NCBI RefSeq assembly: GCF_018736105.1
Contig: NZ_CP076135.1
Coordinates: forward strand, 2,168,001-2,232,000
Length of the DNA stretch: 64,000 nucleotides
Direction of reading: 5' to 3'
Source of the DNA: Bradyrhizobium sediminis
GTDB lineage: Bacteria > Pseudomonadota > Alphaproteobacteria > Rhizobiales > Xanthobacteraceae
The translations under genes were made by a program, and so were the position numbers. Below, piece after piece: positions 35,695 to 44,924 of the stretch. The notes below the pieces were generated by a model that did no database searches, had not been told where the DNA came from, and saw only the letters and a list, made by a program, of their open reading frames with translations. Within the stretch, counting starts at the first letter, position 1, and every line of letters begins with the position of its first letter.

Positions 35695-36771
35695 ATGTCG
35701 AAATACAACATCCTCATTCTCGGTGCGTCCTACGGTTCGTTGCTGGCGTCAAAGATACTCTTCGGCGGACATTTGGTGAAGTTGGTGTGTCTGCCGGCCG
35801 AGGCCGACCTGATCAATTCGGAAGGATTTCGCGTCCGCATGCCAGTGCGCGGTCGCGACGGACAAATCGAACTCGATTCCCGCAATCTGCCCGGTAGGGT
35901 CTTCGCGGGCGGCCCGGCGGATGTCGATCCACGCGAGTACGATCTGATCGGCCTTGCGATGCAGGAGCCGCAATACGGATCGCCGGGGGTCCGCGAGCTT
36001 CTGGAGGCCATCGCGTCATCCGGGGTCCCTTGCATGTCCATTATGAACATGCCGCCGCTGCCGTATATGAGACGCATCCCGGGGCTCGATGTCGAGTCCT
36101 TGAAGCCCGCCTATACGGCGCCTGCCGTATGGGACAATTTCGATCCGGCAACGTTGACGCTTTGCAGTCCCGACCCACAGGCGATTAGGCCGCCCGATGC
36201 AAAGGCCAACGTGCTGCAGGTGACGCTTCCGACGAATTTCAAGGTCGCGCGTTTCGACGTCGAGAAGGGCAACGAGATCGTGCGCCGCCTGGAGAGGGAG
36301 ATCGATGCGGCGCGCTTCGACGCTCTCGACGGCAGGATGGAGTTGCCGGTGAAGCTGCGGTTCCACGATTCGGTGTTCGTGCCGCTGGCCAAGTGGGCGA
36401 TGCTGATGGCCGGAAATTATCGGTGCATCACCGAGGACGGCATGCGGACGGCCCGGGAGGCCGTTCATGCGGATCTGGAGGAATCGCGCTCGATCTACGA
36501 TTTCGTGGTCGAGGTTTGCATGAAGATCGGCGCGTCCCGGGACGAACTGGTGCCGTTCGAAAAGTACGCGGGCGCAGCCGAAAGCCTCTCGCGTCCTGCG
36601 TCTGCCGCGCGTGCGCTCAACAACGGTGCCTCGAACATCGAACGAGCGGACAAGCTCGTTCAGCTTGTAGCAAGACAGAAAGGCATGAGTCATCCCGTGC
36701 TCGATGGAATTGTCGCTCTGGTCGACCGGAGGCTCGAAGCCAATCGGAGGGCGCAGTCCGCGGCTGCCTGA
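35695..36771 (+). CDS. Ketopantoate reductase-like protein of unknown substrate
   Basis: A 358-residue protein with an N-terminal Rossmann motif (NILILGASYGSLLASKIL) and a C-terminal helical domain with PLAKWAMLMAGNYRCI, reminiscent of ketopantoate reductase. It is longer than PanE (about 300 residues) and divergent, so pantothenate synthesis is unlikely. It lies 79 bases after the dehalogenase and may act on a 2-oxoacid or 2-hydroxyacid derived from haloacids. That role is speculation. Confidence 0.7.
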   Translation: MSKYNILILGASYGSLLASKILFGGHLVKLVCLPAEADLINSEGFRVRMPVRGRDGQIELDSRNLPGRVFAGGPADVDPREYDLIGLAMQEPQYGSPGVRELLEAIASSGVPCMSIMNMPPLPYMRRIPGLDVESLKPAYTAPAVWDNFDPATLTLCSPDPQAIRPPDAKANVLQVTLPTNFKVARFDVEKGNEIVRRLEREIDAARFDALDGRMELPVKLRFHDSVFVPLAKWAMLMAGNYRCITEDGMRTAREAVHADLEESRSIYDFVVEVCMKIGASRDELVPFEKYAGAAESLSRPASAARALNNGASNIERADKLVQLVARQKGMSHPVLDGIVALVDRRLEANRRAQSAAA

Positions 36772-36790
36772 CCCGCCCGGGAAAGCTGCC

Positions 36791-37033
36791 GTGCCGAAGA
36801 TTCCGCGACGATACGCACACTTCCTGTTCGGGGTCATTCAGTCCGGCCTCACGGCGGCGGTGGCGTCCGCCGTCGCCAGCTACGAGTTTCTCGTGGACGG
36901 CGACTTTGTCGCCCATTGGCTGGTGTCATGGCTGACTTCCTGGGCACTCATGGTGCCCATCGTTCTGGTCGCCGCGCCTGCTATTCGATGGGTGAGCGTT
37001 TCCTTGACCGCGCGGGACGATGGCGATCCTTGA
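36791..37033 (+). CDS. DUF2798 small membrane protein
   Basis: An 80-residue protein with two hydrophobic segments (about 12-30 and 40-65). The pattern FLFGVIQSGLTAAVASAVASYEF...WLVSWLTSWALMVPIVLVAAPAIRWV fits DUF2798. A GTG start 20 bases after the previous stop is chosen because it gives the usual length. Function unknown. Confidence 0.7.
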   Translation: MPKIPRRYAHFLFGVIQSGLTAAVASAVASYEFLVDGDFVAHWLVSWLTSWALMVPIVLVAAPAIRWVSVSLTARDDGDP

Positions 37034-37102
37034 CGACCTGATCACAAGGTGTCGGGACCGCCTTTGACGGGGTGCCGGTCCTTCGATCAAACCTTGTCGC
37101 CG

Positions 37103-37651
37103 TCAGAATGTCGGCGGTGTGCAGGCGCTGATCACCTCGCATGGTTTGGCGCCGATGCAGCGGAAACGATGCGGCCGGCGGCTCTCGAAATAATAGGCGT
37201 CGCCGGGTCCGAGGATGCGGCGCTCGCTGTCCACGGTCACCTCGAGCCGGCCGCTGAGAATGATGCCGCCTTCTTCGCCGTCATGGACCAGCGGAACCCG
37301 CCCGGTGTCGCCACCCGGTTCGTAACGCTCCTTCAGGATCTGCAGCGCGCGGCCGAACAGGTTGTCGCCGACCTGGCGAAAGGAGATCGGCCCTTTGCCG
37401 ATCTCGCTCAACTCGTCGGCCCGGTAAAATGCCTTGCGCGGCCGGTCGGGTTCGAGCGCGAAGAATTCCGCCATTCCCATCGGGATGCCGTCGAGGATGC
37501 GCTTGAGCGCGCCGACCGAGGGATTCATCTGGTTGGATTCGATCAGCGAGATCGTCGAGTTGGTCACCCCGGAACGCTTGGCGAGTTCACGCTGGGACAA
37601 TTTGTTGCGGCTGCGGACGAAGCGCAGCCGGTCGCCGACATCGATGCTCAT
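37103..37651 (-). CDS. XRE-family regulator with cupin domain (PuuR-like)
   Basis: A 182-residue regulator with an N-terminal HTH_XRE (DRLRFVRSRNKLSQRELAKRSGVTNSTISLIESNQMNPSVGALKRIL, residues 6-52) and a C-terminal cupin (about 105-180, HDGEEGGIILSGRLEVTV and PGDAYYFESRRPHRF). This architecture includes the putrescine-responsive repressor PuuR. The neighbours (class III aminotransferase, D-amino-acid dehydrogenase, acetylpolyamine amidohydrolase) support amine-responsive control. A 15-bp palindrome lies 85 bases upstream. Confidence 0.88.
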   Translation of the reverse strand: MSIDVGDRLRFVRSRNKLSQRELAKRSGVTNSTISLIESNQMNPSVGALKRILDGIPMGMAEFFALEPDRPRKAFYRADELSEIGKGPISFRQVGDNLFGRALQILKERYEPGGDTGRVPLVHDGEEGGIILSGRLEVTVDSERRILGPGDAYYFESRRPHRFRCIGAKPCEVISACTPPTF

Positions 37652-37735
37652 AGCCACTCCCGGACTTGAGATGCTGCTGTTGAGGGTGTTGCGGATTGCA
37701 CAAAGACTATCAGTCAAATGATGTGAAATCAATGG

Positions 37736-37750
37736 CTTATAAGTTATAAG
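37736..37750. promoter_or_regulatory. 15-bp palindrome CTTATAAGTTATAAG, candidate XRE-cupin operator
   Basis: Seven-base arms that are perfect inverted repeats around one central base, in the divergent gap between the regulator and the aminotransferase gene. AT-rich palindromes of this size are typical operators for XRE-cupin repressors. Assignment is by position. Confidence 0.6.
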
Positions 37751-37816
37751 AAAAGGACTTGATGCATATTCTTCAACATGATGTCGATGCGGAAAGCCGC
37801 AAGCAGGAGCCCGCCC

Positions 37817-39145
37817 GTGACCATTCACCAGATTCCGAACACGTTAGCCCTCGACGCATTCTGGATGCCGTTCACGGCAAACCGGCAGTTCAAGGCAGAG
37901 CCGCGCCTGATCGCCTCCGCCGAAGGCATCCACTACACGACGGTCGATGGCCGCAAGGTGATCGACGGATCGGCCGGGCTGTGGTGCGTCAACGCCGGCC
38001 ATGGCCGCCGGGAAATCGCCGATGCGGTTTCCCGGCAACTGATGGCGCTGGACTATGCGCCGTCGTTCCAGATCGGGCATCCGATCGCGTTCGATTTCGC
38101 CGAGAAGCTGGCGGCGATCGCGCCCGCCGGCCTCGATCGCGTCTTCTTCACCAATTCCGGTTCCGAGTCCGTCGACACCGCACTCAAGATTGCGCTGGCC
38201 TATCATCGCGCCGCCGGGCAGGCGACGCGCACCCGCTTGATCGGCCGCGAGCGCGGCTATCATGGCGTCGGTTTCGGCGGCATGTCGGTTGGCGGCATGG
38301 TCAACAACCGCAGGGCGTTCGCGACGCATCTTCCGGGCGTCGATCATATCAGCCATACCCACGACCTTGCCCGCAACGCCTTCAGCAGGGGCCTGCCGGC
38401 GCATGGCGCCGAACTCGCCGATGACGTCGAGCGTCTGGTCGCGCTGCACGGCTCCGAGACGATTGCGGCGGTTATCGTCGAGCCTGTCGCCGGCTCGACC
38501 GGCGTATTGCTCCCGCCGCAAGGCTATCTGCAGCGCCTGCGCGCGCTGTGCGACAAGCACGGCATCCTCCTGATCTTCGACGAGGTGATTACCGGCTTCG
38601 GCCGCCTCGGCGCCCCCTTTGCCGCCAACTATTTCGGCGTCACGCCCGATCTCATCACTTCCGCCAAGGGAATCACCAACGGCACGATTCCGCTGGGCGC
38701 GGTATTCGCGAGCCGCAAGATCCACGATGCGCTGATGGTCGGGCCGACCAGCCAGATCGAACTGTTCCACGGCTATACCTATTCCGCCCATCCGGTCGCC
38801 TGCGCGGCCGGGCTTGCGACGCTGGAAATCTACCGGAAGGAGAACTTGCTGACGCGTGGCGCCGAACTTGCCGATTACTGGCAGGACGCGATGCATTCGC
38901 TGCGGGGTTCGCCCAACGTGATCGATATCCGCGCCATCGGTCTCGTCGCCGGCATCGAGCTGTCGTCACGGCCGGGTGCCGCAGGTAGCCGCGCCTACGA
39001 TGTCATGGTCGACTGCTTCAACCGCGGCCTCGTGGTCCGCGTCACCGGCGACATCATCGCGATGTCGCCGCCGCTGATCATCGAGCGCGGCCAGATCGAC
39101 GAAATCGTGACGATACTCGGCGACGCGCTGAAGCGCGTGGCCTGA
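37817..39145 (+). CDS. Class III aminotransferase, omega-amino acid:pyruvate type
   Basis: A PLP-dependent aminotransferase (442 residues from the GTG at 37817 with CAGGAG upstream; an ATG at 37778 is the alternative start). Visible motifs are [17 protein letters not shown], the [12 protein letters not shown] region and [15 protein letters not shown] with the Schiff-base Lys. Members move terminal amino groups of beta-alanine, putrescine-like amines or 4-aminobutyrate to pyruvate. It is divergent from the PuuR-like regulator and followed by D-amino-acid dehydrogenase. Confidence 0.9.
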   Translation: MTIHQIPNTLALDAFWMPFTANRQFKAEPRLIASAEGIHYTTVDGRKVIDGSAGLWCVNAGHGRREIADAVSRQLMALDYAPSFQIGHPIAFDFAEKLAAIAPAGLDRVFFTNSGSESVDTALKIALAYHRAAGQATRTRLIGRERGYHGVGFGGMSVGGMVNNRRAFATHLPGVDHISHTHDLARNAFSRGLPAHGAELADDVERLVALHGSETIAAVIVEPVAGSTGVLLPPQGYLQRLRALCDKHGILLIFDEVITGFGRLGAPFAANYFGVTPDLITSAKGITNGTIPLGAVFASRKIHDALMVGPTSQIELFHGYTYSAHPVACAAGLATLEIYRKENLLTRGAELADYWQDAMHSLRGSPNVIDIRAIGLVAGIELSSRPGAAGSRAYDVMVDCFNRGLVVRVTGDIIAMSPPLIIERGQIDEIVTILGDALKRVA

Positions 39146-39219
39146 TCCTTGCTAGTCCGAGGGCTGCGGAGAGTTTCGAGCGCGACAGTGCGGCGGCTGC
39201 AGCGGGAGCATGGACGATC

Positions 39220-40485
39220 GTGAAGGTACTGGTTCTCGGCGGCGGCGTCATCGGCGTTACCACCGCCTACTATCTCGCAAGGAGCGGCCACGAGGTCACG
39301 GTCGTCGACCGCCAGGCGGCGACTGCGCTCGAGACCAGCTTTGCCAATGCCGGAGAAGTATCGCCCGGCTACTCTTCGCCGTGGGCCGGGCCGGGCGTGC
39401 CGGTCAAGGCGGTCAAGTGGCTGTTGATGAAGCACGGACCGCTGGTGGTCCGGCCGAAGCTCGATCCGGCGATGTGGCTGTGGCTCGCCAAGATGCTGCG
39501 CAACTGCACCTCGGCGCGCTATGCGGTCAACAAGAGCCGCATGATTCCGCTGGCCGAATACAGCCGCGACTGCCTGCGCGCGCTGCGGGCGGAGACCGCG
39601 ATCCGCTATGACGAGCGCAGCCGCGGCACGCTGCAACTGTTCCGCAAGCAGGCCCAGGTCGATGGTATCGCCGACGACATCGCGGTGCTGAAGCAGTATG
39701 GCGTGCCGTACGAGGTGCTCGATCGCGATGGCTGCGTCGGCGCGGAACCGGCGCTCGCCGCCGTGAAGCACAAGATCTCCGGTGGCCTGCGGTTGCCGCA
39801 GGATGAGACCGGCGATTGCCACATGTTCACGCAGGCGCTCGCGGCGCAGGCAGCGAAGCTCGGCGTTCAGTTCCGCCTCGAGACGACAATCGAGCGGCTG
39901 ATGGCTGACGCCACGGGGATCGCCGGTGTAGCAACGAGCGTGGGCGTGTTGCGGGCCGACGCCTATGTGGTCGCGCTCGGCAGCTGGTCGTCGCGCCTGC
40001 TCAGGCCGCTCGGCATTCCGATCCCGGTCTATCCGGTCAAGGGCTACTCGATCACGGTGCCGATCGCCGATCCCGATGCGGCGCCGGTATCGACGGTGAT
40101 GGACGAAAGCTACAAGGTGGCGATCACGCGGCTCGGCGACCGGATTCGTGTCGGCGGCACCGCCGAGGTGTCAGGTTATTCGAACAAGCTCCATCCGGCC
40201 CGACAGGCGACGCTCGACCATTCCCTGACCGACCTGTTCCCGCGCGGCGGCAATCTGGCCGGCGCCACATTCTGGAGCGGGTTGCGGCCGATGACGCCGG
40301 ACGGCCCGCCGGTGATCGGCGCGACCCGCTATGCCAACCTCCATCTCAACACCGGTCACGGCACGCTCGGCTGGACCATGGCGTGCGGTTCGGGGCGTGT
40401 GCTCGCGGATCTGCTGTCGGGCCGCAAGCCCGAGATCGACCCGGCTGAACTCGCCATCACCAGATACGAAGATCGTTTTGGTTGA
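39220..40485 (+). CDS. dadA: D-amino acid dehydrogenase (DadA-like flavoprotein)
   Basis: A 421-residue DAO-family oxidoreductase with the FAD motif [29 protein letters not shown] (residues 3-31), [20 protein letters not shown] typical of DadA, and the C-terminal [16 protein letters not shown] loop. It deaminates D-amino acids to 2-oxoacids. GTG start, 74 bases after the aminotransferase. No alanine racemase gene is adjacent, unlike classical dad operons. Confidence 0.88.
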   Translation: MKVLVLGGGVIGVTTAYYLARSGHEVTVVDRQAATALETSFANAGEVSPGYSSPWAGPGVPVKAVKWLLMKHGPLVVRPKLDPAMWLWLAKMLRNCTSARYAVNKSRMIPLAEYSRDCLRALRAETAIRYDERSRGTLQLFRKQAQVDGIADDIAVLKQYGVPYEVLDRDGCVGAEPALAAVKHKISGGLRLPQDETGDCHMFTQALAAQAAKLGVQFRLETTIERLMADATGIAGVATSVGVLRADAYVVALGSWSSRLLRPLGIPIPVYPVKGYSITVPIADPDAAPVSTVMDESYKVAITRLGDRIRVGGTAEVSGYSNKLHPARQATLDHSLTDLFPRGGNLAGATFWSGLRPMTPDGPPVIGATRYANLHLNTGHGTLGWTMACGSGRVLADLLSGRKPEIDPAELAITRYEDRFG

Positions 40486-40490
40486 TCTCG

Positions 40491-41120
40491 TCAGGCGTGA
40501 TCCAGGGCCAGCAACGCCTGGTCCTGCTTCTCGACGAGCAGGTCGGGATGTCCGGTACCGAACACCAGCGGTGGTCGGATCTTGAGAACATTGCCGTGTG
40601 AGTCGGCGACGCTGATCAGCACGCGCCGGGTTGCACTTCGTCGGCGATGAACAGGCCGCCGGCAGTCCGGATGGCTTCGACCGCGGGCCGCAGGAAACCA
40701 GGCGGGTGGGCGAAGATGCCGTCGCTCGAGAAGATGGTATCGACCCGTAATCCGCCGGGCGGATGCCGTGTCTCTCCATGTCGTCCAGCGCATCGCGGAT
40801 GTGACGCGCAAGGATTTCGCCGGTGCCGTCAGTGGCCGGGTGAGGCGCCGGCACCAATCGCGCGTGGCTGTCCTTTGACGCGGGCAGCCCGAGCGAGGGC
40901 GAAAGTTCGGCCAGCGCGCTGGTCACGCCATGGCAGGCGTTGTCGGTGACGATGAAACCGGTGCCGCCGGTGCAGGTCCGGGCGACGCGCAAAGCGAGGT
41001 CGCTGGCCTCGCTGCCGGTACAAGTGAACATGACGTGGCCGATCTCGGCCGGGAAGGTGGCCAGGAGCTTTTCGGCGTAGTCCAGCACGGTCTCGTGCAA
41101 ATAGCGCGTATGCGTGTTAA
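40491..41120 (-). pseudogene. Degraded class III aminotransferase
   Basis: On the minus strand an intact stretch reads LNTHTRYLHE-TVLDYAEKL, then FTCTGSEASDLALRVAR. A frame change near 40750 leads to VDTIFSSDGIFAHPPGFL and FIADEVQPG in another frame. A large in-gene deletion near 40625 then joins this to the C-terminal end (RVLISVADSHGNVLKIRPPLVF). The PLP-lysine region is lost. The true start is missing or scrambled at about 41120-41220. It is convergent with dadA and is the first of four broken genes in 40.5-44.3 kb. Confidence 0.8.
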
Positions 41121-41307
41121 GGCCGGAGCGTATCGTGGCGCATATCGATTACCACATCGGTCACGCCCGGCGGGAGGTCGCAAAACTGGTGCGGGAGATT
41201 CCTCTCGTGGCCGCTGGTGCGAAATAATGACCAGGCGCGAGCGGCGCGCCCGACGGCACGGTAGCGGGCGCCCAAGCATTCTGTTTTTCAGCGATGGGAG
41301 TATCTGC

Positions 41308-42333
41308 GTGAAGGCCGTCTATACCGAACTGCATCGAAGCCACGATCCGCAATTTTTTCTGGTTCGCGGCGTCATCAAGCGTACCACCGAACAGCCCGAA
41401 CGCGCCGACCGGCTGCTCGCGGGGCTCAAGGCGGGCAAGCACGATCTGGTTGGGCCGACTGCTTTCGGGCAGGGCCCGCGGGCAAGGGTTCACAGCCCGG
41501 AATATCTCGGCTTTCTCGCCGAGGCATGGGACGCCTGGTCCGCGCTTGGGGATTCAGGCCCCGAGATGATCGCCAACATGCATCCCGTCCGCAACGCCGC
41601 GACTTACCCGACCCACATCGTCGGTCGTCTCGGCTGGCATACGATCGATACGTCCTGTCCGATCGGCCCCGGCACCTGGGCTGCCGCTTGCGCTGCCACC
41701 GATGTGGCGACGACGGCAGCTCAACTGGTTACGGATGGCGAGGATGCGGCTTACGCACTCTGCCGTCCTCCCGGTCATCACGCCTATCGCGATCTGGCCA
41801 GCGGCTTTTGCTATCTCAACAACAGCGCGGTTGCGGCCGCCCATCTGCGGCTGAGGCATGAGCGCGTGGCGATCCTCGACATCGACGTCCATCATGGTAA
41901 CGGCACGCAAGGCATCTTCTACGAACGGCCCGATGTCCTCACGGTTTCGATCCACGCCGATCCGACTTTCTTCAACCCCTTCGTTTGGGGCTATGCCCAC
42001 GAGCGCGGCGCGGGTCCCGGACTTGGCGCCAATCTCAACCTTCCGCTGCCGATCGGCACCGGGGATGACGGCTATATTCAGGCGCTCGGCGTAGCGGAAA
42101 AGACGATCCGTTCCTTTGCTCCCGGCGCCCTGGTCGTGCCGCTCGGTCTCGATGCGTCCGAGCATGATCCTCTCGCGGGTCTTGCCGTGACCACCGAAGG
42201 ATTCCGGCGCATCGGCGCGGCCATCGCACGGTTGGGACTACCAACCGTCTTCGTCCAGGAAGGCGGATATCTGTCGGAGATTCTCGGAGCCAATCTGACG
42301 TCTGCCCTCGCCGGATTCGAAGAGGTTCGCTAG
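41308..42333 (+). CDS. Acetylpolyamine amidohydrolase (histone deacetylase family)
   Basis: A 341-residue zinc hydrolase, the usual length of bacterial acetylpolyamine amidohydrolases. The catalytic His pair is in RPPGHHAY. Zinc ligands are DIDVHHGNG (Asp and His) and Asp in PLGLDASEHDPLAG, and the transition-state Tyr is in EGGYLS. It removes acetyl groups from acetylputrescine or similar. Start is the GTG at 41308 with GGGAG upstream. It is the only intact gene between broken ones and fits the amine-catabolic theme of the aminotransferase cluster. Confidence 0.9.
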   Translation: MKAVYTELHRSHDPQFFLVRGVIKRTTEQPERADRLLAGLKAGKHDLVGPTAFGQGPRARVHSPEYLGFLAEAWDAWSALGDSGPEMIANMHPVRNAATYPTHIVGRLGWHTIDTSCPIGPGTWAAACAATDVATTAAQLVTDGEDAAYALCRPPGHHAYRDLASGFCYLNNSAVAAAHLRLRHERVAILDIDVHHGNGTQGIFYERPDVLTVSIHADPTFFNPFVWGYAHERGAGPGLGANLNLPLPIGTGDDGYIQALGVAEKTIRSFAPGALVVPLGLDASEHDPLAGLAVTTEGFRRIGAAIARLGLPTVFVQEGGYLSEILGANLTSALAGFEEVR

Positions 42334-42502
42334 CCAGGAAATGGATGGCCGTCGCGCATCAAAGCGTGCTCCGCCCATCCGCTCACGGATCAAGCTGAAG
42401 TACCGCGTGTGGACATTACGTGATGCATAGCGCAATACGCCAGCAACTCGGGAATGCCTGAACCGGAAGAGGAACTGTCGGCGGCTCTCCCTCAAAAGAT
42501 CC

Positions 42503-42727
42503 AAACAGGGCGTGGGCGAGCGCGAACATGTATCCGACTGACAATCTTCCCCGGCGCCCCGTCGCCACCGCGCGGGCTGCCTCGAAGCCTTCAGCCGTCA
42601 AGGCCAGCGCTTCACGCGTGCGCGACAGCAAGGCGCGGCTGGCTGCCGTCAGCTCCATTCCCCGCGTGTCCCGACGAAACAGCGAGGTTCCCACTTCCGA
42701 TCCCAGTTTGCGAATCTGGACCGACAA
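42503..42727 (-). pseudogene. LysR regulator fragment
   Basis: About 75 codons of a LysR N-terminal half: SVQIRKLGSEVGTSLFRRDTRGMELTAASRALL, continuing to RRGRLSVGYMFALAHALF. The first 25-30 residues of the HTH and all of the effector domain are missing. The frame continues into unrelated sequence and stops at 42416. Divergent from the amidase remnant it probably once regulated. Confidence 0.75.
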
Positions 42728-42781
42728 TAGTCAATGTGAATGTCATCTTTGCGTCAATTCGACCCTGGGGATTTTAGCGCG

Positions 42782-43868
42782 ATGAGTGATGAACTGTGCT
42801 TTCTGCCCGCGACCGAACTCCGCGCGCGGGTTGTCCGCAAAGACGTTTCGCCGGTTGAGATCATGCGTGCCGTCCTTGCGCGCGCCGAGCGGATGCAGCC
42901 CTCATTGAACTGCTTCATCACGCTTTGCGGCGATGAGGCCATGGCCGAGGCAAGGAAGGCGGAGCGTGCGGTGATGGTCGGGGAGCCGCTGGGCCTTCTT
43001 CACGGCATTCCGTTCACGGTGAAAGATCTGGTCAACACCAAGGGGGTGCGAACGACCTTCGGAGCGATCCCCTACAAGGACAACGTTCCTGACCATGATG
43101 CGGTCGCCGTGGCGCGAATGCGGGCAGTGGGCGCCATCCTGCTTGGCAAGACCACGACGCCGGAGTTCGGCACCAAGTGCCTGACGGATTCGCCGTTGTT
43201 CGGCCGCACGCGCAATGCCTGGAGTGGCGCGCGCTCGAGCGGCGGTTCGAGCGGGGGAGCGGCGGTTGCGGTTGCCAGCGGCATCGCGCCTCTTGCGATC
43301 GCGACGGACGGCGGCGGCTCGACGCGGATTCCGGCGGCCTGCAACGGCGTTGTCGGGCTGAAGCAAAGCAACGGCGTTATTCCCCACAGCCAGGCGCAGG
43401 ACGCTTTCGGCAACCAGACCTATGTGACCCCCGATGACACGCACCGTCGCGGACACGGCCCTGGTGATGCAGGCAATGTCGGGAGAAGACGCTTCCGATC
43501 CGTGGTCGATGGGCTTCCCGCAGTGGAATTTTGTCGAGGGATCGGCGCCAAACGGCGATCTGCGCGGGTGCAGGATTGCATTCTGCCTGGCGCCGCTCGG
43601 CCGGCCGGTTGCCGCCGATGTCGCCGCAGCATTCAGGGGCGCTCTTGCCAAGCTGGAAGCCCTTGGGGCCGAGATCGAGGAAATGCCCGCCGACGGATTT
43701 GAGGTGGAGCCGATCTGGCGCGCCATCAATCACACCGCCTGGCGCGCACGGTTTGAGGAGCTTGCGGCCGATCATGGCGACGTGCTGAGCGAGACCTTCA
43801 TGAAGCAACTGGCCCTGGCCACGAAGGTAAGCGGTGTTGACTATCAGCGGGTCTGGTCACGCGACATG
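42782..43868 (+). pseudogene. Frameshifted and truncated amidase (amidase signature family)
   Basis: The first frame (42782 to about 43433) encodes an amidase N-terminus with the catalytic K (GIPFTVKDLVNTKGV) and the Gly/Ser signature (RSSGGSSGGAAVAVASG, TDGGGSTRIPAACNGVVGLK). At a run of five C (43428-43432) the frame shifts by one and continues as MTRTVADTALVMQAMSGEDASDPW to about 43866. Homology then stops abruptly at YQRVWSRDMS without the C-terminal fifth. The single extra C could be a sequencing error, but the truncation is not. Confidence 0.8.
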
Positions 43869-43884
43869 TCAGGGGAGCAAGCGA

Positions 43885-44330
43885 ATGTTCAGGAAACTAG
43901 CCGTCTTTGCACTCTTCGCCGCGTTCGCCGCCGCGCCGCTGCCGGGCCTGGCGCAGGGCAAGAAGGACGACGTCGTCATGGGCATGACGCTGGAGCCGCC
44001 GGGGCTCGATCCTACCACTGCAGCCGCTGCGGCGATTGCCGAGGTCACGCTCTATAACCTCTATGAGACGCTGACCAAGATCAACGAGGATGGTTCGGTA
44101 TCGCCGTTGCTCGCCGAGAGCTGGCAGGCATCGCCCGACCTGAAGACCTATACGTTCAAGCTTCGCAAGGGCGTCAAATTCCACAATGGCGAGCCGTTCT
44201 GGCAACCGACGCGGTCGCCGGCTTCCTGTTCCAGCCGCAATGGATCACCATTGCGAACAAGAAGCTGAAGGGTGTGTGGAAGGAAGTCCCGCAATTCGAG
44301 AACGACTTCTCCGCCTGGTCCTGGGAATAG
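43885..44330 (+). pseudogene. Peptide-type ABC binding protein with large internal deletion
   Basis: A ribosome-binding site (AGGGGAGC) and signal peptide (FALFAAFAAAPLPGLAQG) are followed by a DppA/OppA-like N-terminus (VVMGMTLEPPGLDPTTAA ending at FKLRKGVKFHNGEPF). At about 44202 it jumps, out of frame, to the family's C-terminal tail (AVAGFLFQPQWITIANK, then KEVPQFENDFSAWSWE) ending in TAG at 44328-44330. Some 350 codons are missing. With the amidase it looks like a collapsed peptide or opine-amide uptake operon. Confidence 0.82.
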
Positions 44331-44924
44331 CCGCCTCCCGCGGGGCGGGCGGCGGAGCTGTTGGATGGCGGCGACCATTGCGCATCCGATGCTTTGCGCC
44401 GGACCGCGGTGCTGCACGAGTTCATCTGGTCCTGCAGTGTCGTACCGGCCAAATCAGGATATCGGCGGAGCCAACCACGCCGTGAACGTAAGCGCTTGAA
44501 ACGAAGGGAATATGCTTTAGGTGTCGCTTCGGATTGTCCTCGGCCCATATCAGTCAGCCACGGGCGATATGGTAAAGAGAAATAGTATCAATATGTTGGA
44601 TCATTTATTCTCCGTCGCGCCGATGATGGATTGGAACGAGAGTTTAATTCTTGTGCACCGGGGGATCAAAGAAAATCCAGCGACATCCAACGTGAGAAGC
44701 GCTGAACTGAATGCGGTTCACTGTCAGCAGCGGCCGATGCTTCGAGACGGTGTGATCTCGTTAGGCAAGCCTGTATCGTCGAAGCCGACCTTTACCGAGC
44801 GTCCAATTCGCGTAATGGCGACTATGGAATGTCCGCTCTTGAGGGCAGAGCAGACGTCTCTTGACCGGTCAATGTCAGCTTTAGGCAGGTGCCGACCGTT
44901 GACGCGAACCGGAAGCGTGGCGGG
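44331..44924. other. Gene-free junction, AT-richer than flanks
   Basis: About 600 bases with no supported gene. The middle part (about 44480-44830) is visibly richer in A and T than both flanks. It contains the dusA-like segment at 44593-44634 and marks the boundary between the amine cluster and the cyclic glucan synthase region. No integrase or tRNA gene is seen. Confidence 0.6.
44593..44634 (+). other. dusA 5'-end copy, candidate attachment site of an integrative element
   Basis: The bases translate in frame from ATG as MLD-HLFSVAPMMDW, then diverge. HxFSVAPMMDWTD is the strongly conserved N-terminus of tRNA-dihydrouridine synthase A, and the rest of the gene is absent. The 5' end of dusA is an established integration target for certain tyrosine-recombinase elements, which leave a copy of it at the far end. 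This may be such a scar; no integrase is visible in the window. Confidence 0.6.

Noticed and set aside
41122..41226. A short plus-strand frame ending in VAKLVREIPLVAAGAK that could be the tail of a lost gene
   Set aside because: It overlaps the scrambled start of the aminotransferase remnant and I cannot assign it to any family.
44331..44924. tRNA gene as the integration site at the island edge
   Set aside because: I see no cloverleaf or tRNA-like sequence. The only attachment-like segment is the dusA 5' end.
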